This document shows, piece by piece, positions 26,084-39,391 of a stretch of DNA of 64,000 nt (positions are counted from its first letter, which is position 1; every line of letters begins with the position of its first letter). The position numbers were made by a program, and so were the translations under genes. The DNA is taken from the NCBI GenBank assembly GCA_024235895.1, contig JACKLM010000003.1, forward strand, positions 558,001 through 622,000. Reading direction: 5' to 3'. The notes below the pieces were generated by a model. That model was not told the DNA's origin. It did no database searches and worked only from the letters and a program-made list of their open reading frames with translations. Source of the DNA: Burkholderiaceae bacterium. Its GTDB lineage: Bacteria; Pseudomonadota; Gammaproteobacteria; Burkholderiales; Burkholderiaceae_C.

Positions 26084-27226
26084 CTACTTGAACAGGTCCT
26101 TGACCCGGTCGGTCCAGCTCTTGGCATTCGGCGAGTGCCGGTCGCCGGCCTTGCGGAAGCTCTCGTCGAGCTCCTTGAGCAGCTTGCGCTGGTGCTCGGT
26201 GATCTTGACCGGCGTTTCGACCGTGACGTGGCAGTACAGGTCGCCGGGGTAGCTCGAGCGGATGCCCTTGATGCCCTTGCCGCGCAGGCGGAAGGTCTTG
26301 CCGTGCTGCGTGCCCTCGGGCAGCTCGATCTCGGCCTTGCCGCCCAGCGTCGGCACCTCGACCGTGCCGCCGAGCGCGGCGGTCGTCATCCCGACCGGCA
26401 CCGTGCAGTGCAGGTCGTCGCCGTCGCGCTCGAAGACCTCGTGCTGCCTGATGCGGATCTCGATGTAGAGGTCGCCCGGCGGGCCGCCGTTGGTGCCGGG
26501 CTCGCCGTTGCCGGCCGAGCGGATCCGCATGCCCTCGTTGATGCCGGCCGGGATCTTGACCTCGAGCGTCTTCTGGCGCTTGATGCGGCCGGCGCCGTTG
26601 CAGGCGCTGCAGGGCTCGGGGATGATCTTGCCGCTGCCGCGGCACTGCGGGCAGGTCTGCTGGATGCTGAAGAAGCCCTGGCGCAGGTGCACCTGGCCCG
26701 AGCCGTGGCAGGTCGGGCAGGGCTTGGCGCTGGTGCCGGGCTTGGCGCCGCTGCCGTGGCAGGTCTCGCAGGCCTCCCAGCTCGGGATGCGGATCTGCGT
26801 CTCCTTGCCCTGCGCCGCCTCCTCGAGCGTGATCTCCATCGCGTACGACAGGTCGGCGCCGCGGTAGATCTGCTGGCCGCCTCCACCGCGCCGGCCGCCG
26901 CCGCCGAAGATGTCGCCGAAGATGTCGCCGAAGGCCTCGGCGAAGCCGCCGAAGCCCTCCGGCCCGGGGCCGCCGCGCCCGCCGCCCATGCTCGGGTCGA
27001 CCCCGGCGTGGCCGAACTGGTCGTAGGCGGCACGCTTCTGCGGGTCGGACAGGATCTCGTAGGCCTCCTTGGCCTCCTTGAACCTCTCCTCCGCCTTGAC
27101 CGCCGCGTCACCCTGGTTGCGGTCAGGGTGGTGCTTCATGGCCAGCTTGCGGTAGGCCTTCTTGATGTCGTCGTCCGAGGCGTTCTTCGCGACGCCCAGG
27201 ACTTCGTAAAAGTCGCGCTTTGCCAT
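26084..27226 (-). CDS. dnaJ: Chaperone protein DnaJ
   Basis: Hsp40 co-chaperone that stimulates DnaK ATPase and delivers unfolded substrates. 380 aa. J-domain (1-70) with the HPD triad in HHPDRNQGD, a Gly/Phe-rich linker (about 75-130), four zinc-binding CxxCxGxG repeats (CETCHGSG, CPTCHGSG, CPQCRGSG, CSACNGAG; about 150-215) and the C-terminal substrate-binding domains. It lies 113 bp downstream of dnaK on the same strand, with a GC-rich hairpin between them, and probably forms part of the grpE-dnaK-dnaJ heat-shock unit. Confidence 0.98.
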   Translation of the reverse strand: MAKRDFYEVLGVAKNASDDDIKKAYRKLAMKHHPDRNQGDAAVKAEERFKEAKEAYEILSDPQKRAAYDQFGHAGVDPSMGGGRGGPGPEGFGGFAEAFGDIFGDIFGGGGRRGGGGQQIYRGADLSYAMEITLEEAAQGKETQIRIPSWEACETCHGSGAKPGTSAKPCPTCHGSGQVHLRQGFFSIQQTCPQCRGSGKIIPEPCSACNGAGRIKRQKTLEVKIPAGINEGMRIRSAGNGEPGTNGGPPGDLYIEIRIRQHEVFERDGDDLHCTVPVGMTTAALGGTVEVPTLGGKAEIELPEGTQHGKTFRLRGKGIKGIRSSYPGDLYCHVTVETPVKITEHQRKLLKELDESFRKAGDRHSPNAKSWTDRVKDLFK

Positions 27227-27263
27227 GACACTCCCAACCGATCAAGCGAAACCGCCGCGCCGC

Positions 27264-27286
27264 GCCGCGGGACTCGGCCCCGCGGC
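27264..27286 (-). repeat. GC-rich hairpin between dnaK and dnaJ
   Basis: GCCGCGGG (27264-27271) and CCCGCGGC (27279-27286) form an 8-bp stem with a 7-nt loop in the dnaK-dnaJ gap. No T-run follows on the coding strand, so it is more likely an mRNA-stabilising or processing hairpin than a terminator. It could help set a higher level of DnaK than DnaJ, which is inference. Confidence 0.45.
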
Positions 27287-27339
27287 GGCGGACGCGGCGA
27301 GAACGCCGGCAGCAGGCCCTGGTGGGCCTGCCCGCGACC

Positions 27340-29274
<1,935 letters not shown>

Positions 29275-29314
29275 TCGATGTGCTCCTGAAACAGGGGATA
29301 GCTTGCTGCTGTCG

Positions 29315-29342
29315 AGTTATGGCTGGTGCGCGCGCTTTCAAG
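29315..29342 (-). promoter_or_regulatory. Candidate sigma32 promoter for dnaK
   Basis: On the minus strand CTTGAAA (29342-29336), a 13-bp spacer and CCATAACT (29322-29315) match the heat-shock sigma consensus (CTTGAAA-N13-14-CCCCATNT), with a perfect -35 and a weaker -10. It lies in the grpE-dnaK gap about 40 bp before the dnaK ATG. The spacing equals that of the grpE promoter. Confidence 0.6.
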
Positions 29343-29363
29343 CCCGGCAGGGCCCGCGCGCGG

Positions 29364-29912
29364 TCACTTCGGGGCGGCGACCGTGACCAGTGCCGGCCGC
29401 AGCACGCGATCGGCGATCAGGTAGCCCTTTTGCAGCACGCCGACGATGGTGTTCGCATCCTGGTCGGCGGGCACGACGCTGATCGCCTGGTGCCGGTGGG
29501 GGTCGAACTTGGTGCCCGCGGGCGGGTCGACCGGGAGGACCTTGTTGCGCTCCAGTGCCTGCAGCAACTGCCGCAGCGTCGCGTGCGTGCCCTCGAGCAG
29601 CTGCTCGGGCGTGGCCTTGTCGATCGCGATCGCCGCTTCCAGGCTGTCGATCACCGGCAGCAGGCTCTCGGCGAATCCCTCGACGGCGAACTTGCGCGCC
29701 TTGGCCATCTCCTCCTCGGCGCGTCGGCGCGTATTCTCGGCCTCGGCCTTGGCGCGCAGGTAGGCGTCCGCGACCTCGGCGTGCTTGGCCTGCAGCGCCG
29801 CCAACTCGTCCGGCAGCGAGGGCGCCTGGGGCGTGGGTGTGGGGGTGGGATCGGCGGCCGGGTCGGCTTCGGGGATGGGGTTGGTCACGGGTTCGTTCGG
29901 ATTCATGGCCAT
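29364..29912 (-). CDS. grpE: Nucleotide exchange factor GrpE
   Basis: Releases ADP from DnaK to reset the chaperone cycle. 182 aa. A disordered, Pro/Thr-rich N-terminus (1-33) is followed by the long dimerising helix (about 35-90, LPDELAALQAKHAEVADAYL) and the C-terminal beta-domain contacting DnaK (HQAISVVPADQDANTIVGVL, then GYLIADRVLRPALVTV). A second in-frame ATG at 29906 could also be the start; neither has a strong Shine-Dalgarno. It is the first gene of the heat-shock cluster after hslR and lies behind a good sigma32-type promoter. Confidence 0.97.
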   Translation of the reverse strand: MAMNPNEPVTNPIPEADPAADPTPTPTPQAPSLPDELAALQAKHAEVADAYLRAKAEAENTRRRAEEEMAKARKFAVEGFAESLLPVIDSLEAAIAIDKATPEQLLEGTHATLRQLLQALERNKVLPVDPPAGTKFDPHRHQAISVVPADQDANTIVGVLQKGYLIADRVLRPALVTVAAPK

Positions 29913-29934
29913 GCGGTCGACAGGGTTTCGCAGC

Positions 29935-29962
29935 AGTTGGGGCCGCGGGCCGGGGTTTCAAG
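29935..29962 (-). promoter_or_regulatory. Candidate sigma32 promoter for grpE-dnaK-dnaJ
   Basis: On the minus strand CTTGAAA (29962-29956), a 13-bp spacer and CCCCAACT (29942-29935) are close to the E. coli heat-shock consensus. Transcription would start near 29928, about 16 nt before the grpE ATG. It lies between hslR (same strand, upstream) and grpE, so grpE has its own heat-shock start. Confidence 0.7.
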
Positions 29963-29974
29963 AGGCCGGCCGGC

Positions 29975-30406
29975 TCACTCGTCGTCGATCGATGCACTCC
30001 AGCGCCGCCAGCCGCCGCGCGCGCTGTCGATCGCGCGGCGGTCGCGCTTGGTCGGCCGCCCCTGCTCGATCGCCCGCGCCGGCTCGGCCGCCAGCCGGCG
30101 CGCCTGTTCGTCCTGCTGACGCGCCTGCACGCTCTGCGGGGTCTCGGCGTACAGTGCCTGCGCCAGCGGCGCCGGCCCGCGCACCGGGCTGCAGGCCTGC
30201 ACGACGAGCTCGCGCCAGAACCCCTGCTGCCTCAGCTCGACGCGGTCGCCGGCCTTGACCTCGCGCGCCGGCTTGACCGGCTGGCCGCCGACGCGCACGC
30301 GTCCGCGCACGATCTCCTCGGCCGCCAGCGACCGTGTCTTGCACAGCCGCGTCGCCCACAGCCACTTGTCCAGGCGCAGACGCTCGACCAGCGGAAGCTC
30401 GGTCAC
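29975..30406 (-). CDS. hslR: Heat shock protein 15 (Hsp15), S4-domain RNA-binding protein
   Basis: Hsp15 binds the 50S subunit carrying a stalled nascent chain and aids ribosome recycling after heat shock. 143 aa. The S4 RNA-binding domain is at about 8-70 (RLDKWLWATRLCKTRSLAAE, VRVGGQPVKPAREVKAGD). The C-terminal part is basic and ends RPTKRDRRAIDSARGG and an acidic tail, as in the family. The start is GTG 30406. Its position beside grpE-dnaK-dnaJ fits a heat-shock role. It is divergent from the Bug-type transporter gene. Confidence 0.93.
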   Translation of the reverse strand: MTELPLVERLRLDKWLWATRLCKTRSLAAEEIVRGRVRVGGQPVKPAREVKAGDRVELRQQGFWRELVVQACSPVRGPAPLAQALYAETPQSVQARQQDEQARRLAAEPARAIEQGRPTKRDRRAIDSARGGWRRWSASIDDE

Positions 30407-30579
30407 GCGACGGTGCCAGCCGCCGGCGAGGTCGGCACGGGGGATGGGTCCATCGGGCGGCGATTATCCGTGCATCACCGGCATTGGCGTTTTCCCCGAG
30501 GGTGTCGACACCGAAGACGCGGCGCGCAGCGCGCATCATCACGCCCTGGGCATCCCCGGCACGTGAAGGAGAACAGACG

Positions 30580-31539
30580 ATGCGCCGCGATACCTTCCTG
30601 AAGTCCGCCGCCGCGCTGGCGCTGGCCGGCAACTGGACCCTGGCTGCACGCGCGGCCACCAACCTGAAGCTGATGATTCCCGCCAACCCCGGTGGCGGCT
30701 GGGACGCGACCGGCCGTGCGCTGGGCGCGGCGATGCAGGAGGCCGGCGTCGTTTCTTCGGTCACCTACGAGAACAAGGGCGGCGCTGCCGGTGCGATCGG
30801 GCTGGCGCAGTTCTTCAACGCCAGCCGTGGCGATCCGAATGCGCTGATGGTGATGGGCGCGGTGATGCTGGGCGGCGAGATCCGCAACAAGCCGCCGGTG
30901 TCGGTCATGCAGGTCACGCCGATCGCGCGGCTGACGACCGAGTACAACGTCTTCGTGCTGCCGGCGAACTCGCCGTTCAAGTCGATGGCCGACGTCGTCG
31001 CGCAGCTGCAGAAGGACCCGGGCAGCGTCAAGTGGGGTGGCGGCTCGGCGGGCTCCACCGAGCACATCGCGATCGCGATGCTGGCGCGCCGGGTCGGCGT
31101 CGACCCGACCCGGATCAACTACGTGCCGTTCCGCGGCGGCGGCGAGGCGGTGGCGGCGATCCTGGGCGGCAACGTCAGCGTCGGCGGCAGCGGCTACAGC
31201 GAGTTCCAGAGCTACATCGACAGCGGCCGCATGAAGGCCATCGGCGTCACCTCCGAGTCGCGCATCCAGGGCATCCCGGTGCCGACGATGAAGGAGCAGG
31301 GTTTCGACGTCGTGCTCGGCAACTGGCGCGGCGTGTGCGGCGCGGCCGGGATCGACGAGGCGCAGAAGAAGGCGCTCGCCGAGGGTGTCGCGAAGGCGAC
31401 CCGGACCAAGGCCTGGGCCGATTCGCTGGCGAAGAACAACTGGACGCCGGCGCTGCTCGTCGGCAAGCCGTTCGAGACCTTCGTCGAGGAGAGCTTCGCC
31501 GAGCTGCGCGCGACCATGGTCAAGGCCGGCATGGTCTGA
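30580..31539 (+). CDS. tctC: Tripartite tricarboxylate transporter substrate-binding protein (Bug/TctC family)
   Basis: Periplasmic binding protein that captures a carboxylate for the TctA/TctB membrane unit. 319 aa. It has a signal peptide (about 1-25, ending AARA), then the Bug-family hallmark LMIPANPGGGWDATGRALG, VTYENKGGAAGAIGL, KWGGGSAGSTEHIAIAML and FRGGGEAVAAILGGNV. AAGGAG lies 7-8 nt before the ATG. It is the first of three genes tctC-tctB-tctA in one direction, which is the canonical set. Similar proteins bind citrate, tricarballylate or aromatic acids, and the ligand here cannot be assigned. Confidence 0.95.
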   Translation: MRRDTFLKSAAALALAGNWTLAARAATNLKLMIPANPGGGWDATGRALGAAMQEAGVVSSVTYENKGGAAGAIGLAQFFNASRGDPNALMVMGAVMLGGEIRNKPPVSVMQVTPIARLTTEYNVFVLPANSPFKSMADVVAQLQKDPGSVKWGGGSAGSTEHIAIAMLARRVGVDPTRINYVPFRGGGEAVAAILGGNVSVGGSGYSEFQSYIDSGRMKAIGVTSESRIQGIPVPTMKEQGFDVVLGNWRGVCGAAGIDEAQKKALAEGVAKATRTKAWADSLAKNNWTPALLVGKPFETFVEESFAELRATMVKAGMV

Positions 31540-31549
31540 GGGACCTCGT

Positions 31550-32077
31550 GTGCCGCCCGGATCGACGGCGCCGCGGGGCAAGCCAGCCTGGGCGCAGCTG
31601 CTGGTCGGCGCGGGCGTGCTGGCGGTGGCCGGCGGGCTGGCCTGGGGTGCGCGCGCGATCCCGTCGGCGGCGGGCTACGCCGGCGTCGGGCCCGATTTCC
31701 TGCCCTGGGTCGTCGCCGCGGCGCTGGCGCTGCTCGGCCTGTGGCTGCTGGCCGAGGCGGCGACCGGCGGGCTGCGCAGCCTGCCGGCGCCGTCGGGGGC
31801 GGCACGCGGTGACTGGGGCTCGCTCGCCTGGGTCGTCGCTGGTGTGCTGGCCAACGCGGCGCTGATCGAGCGCATCGGCTTCGTGTTCGCCTGCGCGCTG
31901 TGCTTCGCGCTGGCAGCGCGCGGATTGCGCCGCAGCGAGGGGCAGGGTGGCGCGGCGCTGCGTCGCGGTGCGCTCGACCTGGCGATCGGCATCGTGATCG
32001 CGGCGCCGGTCTACTGGCTGTTCTCCAAGCTGCTGGGCGTCAACCTGCCGGGGCTGACCGGCACAGGCTGGGTCTGA
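31550..32077 (+). CDS. tctB: Tripartite tricarboxylate transporter small membrane subunit TctB
   Basis: Small inner-membrane subunit, 175 aa, with four predicted hydrophobic helices (about 14-35, 47-68, 88-120 and 148-168), typical of TctB. It contains the weakly conserved G.GPDFLPWVVAAALALLGL pattern after the first helix. No ATG is near, and the GTG at 31550, 11 bp after tctC, is the likely start. It is followed after 19 bp by tctA. The assignment depends on size, topology and context more than on motifs. Confidence 0.9.
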   Translation: MPPGSTAPRGKPAWAQLLVGAGVLAVAGGLAWGARAIPSAAGYAGVGPDFLPWVVAAALALLGLWLLAEAATGGLRSLPAPSGAARGDWGSLAWVVAGVLANAALIERIGFVFACALCFALAARGLRRSEGQGGAALRRGALDLAIGIVIAAPVYWLFSKLLGVNLPGLTGTGWV

Positions 32078-32096
32078 GCGGGACGGGCGGGCGGCG

Positions 32097-33581
32097 ATGG
32101 ACCTCGGATCGCAGCTGCTCGCCGGCTTTGCCACCGCGGCCACGCCGGTCAACCTGCTGTGGGCCTTCGTCGGCTGCGCCCTGGGCACCGCGATCGGCGT
32201 GCTGCCGGGGCTGGGGCCGGCGGTCACGGTGGCGATGCTGCTGCCGATCACGGCGCAGGTCGAGCCCACCGCGTCGATGATCTTCTTCGCCGGCATCTAC
32301 TACGGCGCGATGTACGGCGGCTCGACGACCTCGATCCTGCTCAATACCCCGGGCGAGACCGGCACCATGGTGACCGCGCTCGAGGGCTTCAGGATGGCCA
32401 AGAGCGGGCGCGCCGGCGCGGCACTGGCGACCTCGGCGATCGGCAGCTTCGTCGCCGGAACGATTGCCACCGTGCTGGTGACGCTGTTCGCGCCGGTGCT
32501 GGCCGAGTACGCGGTGCGGCTCGGGCCACCGGAATACTTCTGCCTGATGCTGCTGGCGTTCACCACCGTCAGTGCGGTGCTCGGGCAGAGCACGCTGCGC
32601 GGGCTCGCGTCGCTGTTCATCGGGCTGGCGATGGGGCTGGTCGGCATCGACCAGATCACCGGGCAGGCGCGCTACACCGGCGGGGTGCCCGAGTTCTTCG
32701 ACGGCGTCGAGGTGGTGCTGGTCGCGGTCGGGCTGTTCGCGGTCGGCGAGTGCCTGTACAACGCGCTGTACGAGGGCCGCAGCGTGTCGGACATGAACCG
32801 TTTGTCGAGCGTGCACATGGACCGCGCGCAGTGGCGGCGCTCCTGGCCGGCGTGGCTGCGCGGCACCGCGCTCGGCTTCCCGTTCGGCACCATCCCGGCC
32901 GGCGGGACCGAGATCCCGACCTTCCTGAGCTATGCCACCGAGCGCAAGCTCAGCCCGCACAAGCACGAGTTCGGCACCACCGGTGCGATCGAAGGCGTGG
33001 CCGGGCCCGAGGCGGCCAACAACGCGGCGGTGACGGCCACCCTGGTGCCGCTGCTGACGCTGGGCATCCCGACCTCGGTGACGGCCGCGGTGCTGCTGTC
33101 GGCGCTGCAGAACTACGGCATCAATGCCGGGCCGCAGCTGTTCGAGACCAACACCACGCTGGTGTGGGCGCTGATCGCGTCGCTGTACATCGGCAACGTG
33201 ATGCTGCTGGTGCTCAACCTGCCGCTGGTCGGGTTGTGGGTCAAGCTGCTCGAGATCCCGCGCCCGCCGCTGTATGCCGGGATCCTGATCTTCGCCACCG
33301 TGGGGGTCTACGGCATGCGGCAAAGCGCCTTCGACCTGTACCTGATGCTGGCGCTCGGGCTGCTCGGCGTCGTCATGCGGCGCTTCGACTTCCCGACGGC
33401 GCCGGTCATCGTCGGCCTGATCCTGGGCCCGCTGGCCGAGGCGCAACTGCGCAATGCACTGTCGATCGGCGAGGGCAGCTTCGCGGTCTTCGTGCAGCGG
33501 CCGATGTCGCTCGCGCTGCTCGTGTGCGTCGCCGTGGTGCTGCTGATGCCGCGGCTGCTGGCGTGGCGGCGGCGCGCCTGA
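32097..33581 (+). CDS. tctA: Tripartite tricarboxylate transporter large permease TctA
   Basis: Large inner-membrane subunit, 494 aa, with about 12 helices. Diagnostic family motifs are near the N-terminus: GTAIGVLPGLGPAVTVAMLL, then YYGAMYGGSTTSILLNTPGE. In the second half are FGTIPAGGTEIPTFLSYATE and EGVAGPEAANNAAVTATLVP, the repeated family pattern. It completes a tctCBA system using an ion gradient with the TctC binding protein. The downstream 290 bp before hemH hold no gene. Confidence 0.97.
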   Translation: MDLGSQLLAGFATAATPVNLLWAFVGCALGTAIGVLPGLGPAVTVAMLLPITAQVEPTASMIFFAGIYYGAMYGGSTTSILLNTPGETGTMVTALEGFRMAKSGRAGAALATSAIGSFVAGTIATVLVTLFAPVLAEYAVRLGPPEYFCLMLLAFTTVSAVLGQSTLRGLASLFIGLAMGLVGIDQITGQARYTGGVPEFFDGVEVVLVAVGLFAVGECLYNALYEGRSVSDMNRLSSVHMDRAQWRRSWPAWLRGTALGFPFGTIPAGGTEIPTFLSYATERKLSPHKHEFGTTGAIEGVAGPEAANNAAVTATLVPLLTLGIPTSVTAAVLLSALQNYGINAGPQLFETNTTLVWALIASLYIGNVMLLVLNLPLVGLWVKLLEIPRPPLYAGILIFATVGVYGMRQSAFDLYLMLALGLLGVVMRRFDFPTAPVIVGLILGPLAEAQLRNALSIGEGSFAVFVQRPMSLALLVCVAVVLLMPRLLAWRRRA

Positions 33582-33719
33582 CGCGGTCTGGCGTTCGGTC
33601 GCTCGAGCAGGGTTTGCGCTGGGACGGCCGTGTTCGGCCCGGCTGCTGCCACTCGCCGAGGCCATTCCTCGGGTTGCCTGCCACGACCGCGCGTGCCGAG
33701 GCCAGCGCGTGCCCTTTCC

Positions 33720-33740
33720 CTCCATGCCCGGGGACAGTGA
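33720..33740 (+). repeat. 21-bp repeat copy 1 (inverted relative to 54990-55010)
   Basis: Within the 290-bp gap between tctA and hemH (33582-33871), where no gene is supported, bases 33720-33740 are the exact reverse complement of 54990-55010. The core contains CCATGCCCGGGGACAGTGA. The flanks diverge at once, but both copies have a GGCAACCCG-type stretch nearby in the same relative direction. It resembles a short dispersed intergenic element of the REP type, which is inference. Confidence 0.55.
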
Positions 33741-33871
33741 CCCGGGCGCTGGCGTCGACGACCGTCGGCAATGGGGCCATGGCGGGCGACGGACGGCACC
33801 CGCATCCTCGGCGGTCGAAGACTTGGCATCAACCGCCGGCTGGACCGGCTCCTCACCCGCAGCGGTCAGGC

Positions 33872-34981
33872 TCAGTCGCTCGCCCCCATCGCCAGTGCCA
33901 GCTCGCGCTGGCGCGCCCGCTCGGCTGCGGCCGCCACGGCATCGGCTTCGGCCGGGGCCGCCGTCGGCCAGCCGTGCAGGTGGCGCAGCGACAGCGTCGC
34001 GAGCGCGTCGATGAAATCCGTCCGCGCGTTCAGGCAGTCGATGTAGCGGAATTCGCGCCCGCCGGCGCCGAGGAAGGCCTCGCGTGCCTCCTGCGCGATC
34101 TCCTCCAGCGTCTCGAGGCAGTCGGCGGTGAAACCCGGGCACATCACGTCGACCCGCCCGATGCCCTGCCGCGCCAGTGCGATCAGCGTCGGCTCGGTAT
34201 ACGGCTCGAGCCAGCGGGCGCGGCCGAACCGGCTCTGGAAGGTGACCTGAAGCATCCCGCCCGGCAGGTCCAGCGCCTCGCCGAGCAATCGCGCGGTCCT
34301 GTGGCACTGGCAGTGGTACGGGTCACCGAGCTCGAGCGATCGGTGCGGCAGGCCGTGAAAGCTCAGCACCAGCCGATCGGGGCGACCGTGCGCCGCCCAG
34401 TGCTCGCGTACCCGCGACGCCAGCGCCGCGACGTAACCCGCGTCGTCGTGCCAGGCGCCGACGAAGCGCAGCTCGGGTACCCGGCGCGCTCGCTGCGCCC
34501 ATTGCATGACCCTGTCGCCGACACTGGCGGTGGTCGCGGCCGCGTATTGCGGGTACATCGGCAGCACCAGCACCCGAGTGGCCCCGTCGGCGCGCAGCGC
34601 GTCGAGTGCGGACGGGATCGAGGGGCTGCCGTAGCGCATCGCGGCGCGGACGAGCAGCGCGTGGCCGCGCCCGGCGAGCACCTGCTGCAGCGCCTGCGCC
34701 TGTCGAAACGTCCACACCGCCAGCGGCGAACCCTCGTCGGTCCAGATGCTGGCGTACTTGGCGGCGGACTTGGCGGGCCGCACGCGCAGGATGACCCCGT
34801 GCAGGATCGGCCACCAAGCCAGTCGCGGGATCTCGACCACGCGCGGGTCGGCGAGGAACTCGCCCAGGTAGCGCCTGAGCGCCGCCGGGGTGGGCGCATC
34901 GGGTGTGCCCAGGTTGACCAGCAGCAGCGCGACGCGCTCGGCGCTGCCGTGGCGGTAGGGGGGTTCGGGGCGGTAGGCCAT
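33872..34981 (-). CDS. hemH: Ferrochelatase
   Basis: Inserts Fe(II) into protoporphyrin IX, the last step of protoheme synthesis. About 369 aa. Family blocks: LLVNLGTPDAPTPAALRRYL, ASIWTDEGSPLAVWT, LVLPMYPQYAAATTASVGD, the active-site His in LVLSFHGLPHRSLELGDPYH, and the Glu-containing VDVMCPGFTADCLETLEEIA. ATG 34981 is used; a GTG at 34993 would add four residues. It lies about 25 bp after a response-regulator gene, so it may be the last gene of a cyclase-regulator-hemH run. The C-terminus is Ala-rich and variable. Confidence 0.95.
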   Translation of the reverse strand: MAYRPEPPYRHGSAERVALLLVNLGTPDAPTPAALRRYLGEFLADPRVVEIPRLAWWPILHGVILRVRPAKSAAKYASIWTDEGSPLAVWTFRQAQALQQVLAGRGHALLVRAAMRYGSPSIPSALDALRADGATRVLVLPMYPQYAAATTASVGDRVMQWAQRARRVPELRFVGAWHDDAGYVAALASRVREHWAAHGRPDRLVLSFHGLPHRSLELGDPYHCQCHRTARLLGEALDLPGGMLQVTFQSRFGRARWLEPYTEPTLIALARQGIGRVDVMCPGFTADCLETLEEIAQEAREAFLGAGGREFRYIDCLNARTDFIDALATLSLRHLHGWPTAAPAEADAVAAAAERARQRELALAMGASD

Positions 34982-35005
34982 CGGGCGCGTCACCGTCGGC
35001 GTGCA

Positions 35006-35425
35006 TCAGGCCGCGTCGGCGCCGCTCTGCGTTGCCGCGCGCGCGACCGCGTCGCGCAGCGGCTGCAGCGCGACCGGCTTGGCCCAGACCTCGTCGAATC
35101 CCGCGGCACGGGCCTGAGGCGCGACGTCGCACGGCAGCTCGGCGGTGCACAGCACCGCGGGCAGGGAGGGGTGGCCGACGCGCGCGCGCAACTGGGGCAG
35201 CAGCGTCAGCCCGTCACCGTCGGGCAGGTTCATGTCCAGCAGCAGCAGCTGCGGCGCGAAGCCCGCGGCCAGCGCCAGCGCCTCCTGGGCCGTTTCGGCG
35301 ATGGCCAGCTCGACCGCACCGGCGCCGCGGCAAAGCTCGCCGAGCAGCAGCCCATGGATACGGTCGTCGTCGACGCACAGCACGCGCGTCGGCGTGCCGG
35401 CGCTCAGCTCCCGCTCGCGCGCCAT
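35006..35425 (-). CDS. Single-domain response regulator (CheY-like receiver)
   Basis: 139 aa, essentially one receiver domain (about 15-128) with no output domain. It has the acidic pocket CVDDDRIHGLLL, the phosphoacceptor Asp in LLLDMNLPDGDG, the conserved Thr in VLCTAELP and the Lys in EVWAKPVALQPL. ATG 35425 lies 22 bp inside the end of the cyclase gene, so translation is probably coupled. No histidine kinase is nearby. It could transmit a signal to or from the cyclase protein; that is inference from the overlap. Confidence 0.88.
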   Translation of the reverse strand: MARERELSAGTPTRVLCVDDDRIHGLLLGELCRGAGAVELAIAETAQEALALAAGFAPQLLLLDMNLPDGDGLTLLPQLRARVGHPSLPAVLCTAELPCDVAPQARAAGFDEVWAKPVALQPLRDAVARAATQSGADAA

Positions 35426-36372
35426 GCGTCCTCGGCCGCGGGCGGGATCTGACCGAAGCGAAGCACCTCGAAGCTGACGCAGGGCGCACGTTCGTCGCGC
35501 GGCGACCCTCCCAGCCCGATGCTGCCGCTGCCGTGCAGCGTGCAACTGCCGCGGCGCAGGCTGACGACCTCGCCGTCGGCAAAACGGACGTAGGTGCCGT
35601 TGAAGCTCAGGTCGGTGAGCTGGAACGCACCGCCGTGCCAGTCGACGCGGCAGTGCGAGCGCGATACGCGCGAGTCGTCGAGGCAGAAAGAGGCCTGCGG
35701 GCTGCGCCCGAGGACGATCGGCATGCTCTCGCTGGCGAAGACGCGCTCCAGCCCCGACCACTGCAGCCGCAGCCCATCGGGTTCGTCGACGAGGGCACCG
35801 ATATCGCCGAACTGGGTGGCCGCCTGGTCGCTGCCGCGGCGTCCCCCCAGGACGTGTACCTGCACCGGCTCGGCGCGCCCGCGCAGCACGATGCGATCCA
35901 GGCTGCGCCAGCGCGTGCGCTGCGCGGCCGGCAACGCGCCGACGACCTCGGCGGTGGCCAGCGTCTCGTTGTCGCCCGCATGGTCGAGCAGCCTTGCCGC
36001 GACATTGACGGCGTCGCCGAAGGCGTCGCCGCCCATCTCGACGATCTCGCCGCGCGCCAACGTGATCTGCAGCTTGAGCCCGCGCAGCCCGCTGGACGCG
36101 CCGCGCTCGTCGCCGCGGCGGACCATGGCGTAGAGCCGATCGTGCATGTGCGCAGCCGCCTGCACCGCCTGTGTCGGGCGGTCGAACAAGGCCATCAGCC
36201 CGTCGCCCAGCGTCTTGACGACCTGGCCCCGGGCCTCGCCGACCGGCGCCGCGATCGCGCCGACGCAGTGGGTGACCACTGAAGTCGCCTCGGCGTTGCC
36301 CAGGGTCTCGAACAGCCCGGTGCTGCCACGCAGGTCGGCGAACAGAACGGTGCGGTCGGAGATCCGGGTCAT
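35404..36372 (-). CDS. Class III adenylate/guanylate cyclase-FHA domain protein
   Basis: 322 aa. The N-terminal class III cyclase domain (about 1-175) has the first metal Asp in VLFADLRGSTGLFE, the second in VVKTLGDGLMALFD, and the GDAFGDAVNVAARLLDHAGD block with the catalytic Asn and Arg, so it looks active. The C-terminal FHA domain (about 225-310) carries VLGRSPQASFCLDDSRVSRS, a following His and LTDLSFNGTYVRF, the Gly-Arg/Ser/His/Asn pattern for binding phosphothreonine. ATG 36372 is chosen because the catalytic domain starts within ten residues. The product nucleotide is unknown. It overlaps the response regulator gene. Confidence 0.88.
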   Translation of the reverse strand: MTRISDRTVLFADLRGSTGLFETLGNAEATSVVTHCVGAIAAPVGEARGQVVKTLGDGLMALFDRPTQAVQAAAHMHDRLYAMVRRGDERGASSGLRGLKLQITLARGEIVEMGGDAFGDAVNVAARLLDHAGDNETLATAEVVGALPAAQRTRWRSLDRIVLRGRAEPVQVHVLGGRRGSDQAATQFGDIGALVDEPDGLRLQWSGLERVFASESMPIVLGRSPQASFCLDDSRVSRSHCRVDWHGGAFQLTDLSFNGTYVRFADGEVVSLRRGSCTLHGSGSIGLGGSPRDERAPCVSFEVLRFGQIPPAAEDAWRASGS

Positions 36373-36658
36373 GGACGTGCAAAGTTTAGCGTTTGCACGC
36401 GGCCCGGCCGCCGGGTGGGTCGATGCGACCGCCGGCACCGGGCTGGCGGATCAATGGTTGTCCAGGTACGTCCTCAGCTTGTGCCTGCGGCGCAGGCTTC
36501 GGCGCCACCCGCTTCGCGGGCGGCGGCGCCCTGCGGCCGCACGTACCTGGCCACTCAGAGATTGTCCAGGTACGTCCTCAGCTTGTGCCTGCGGCGCAGG
36601 CTTCGGCGCCACCCGCTTCGCGGGCGGCGGCGCCCTGCGGCCGCACGTACCTGGCCAC

Positions 36659-39391
<2,733 letters not shown>

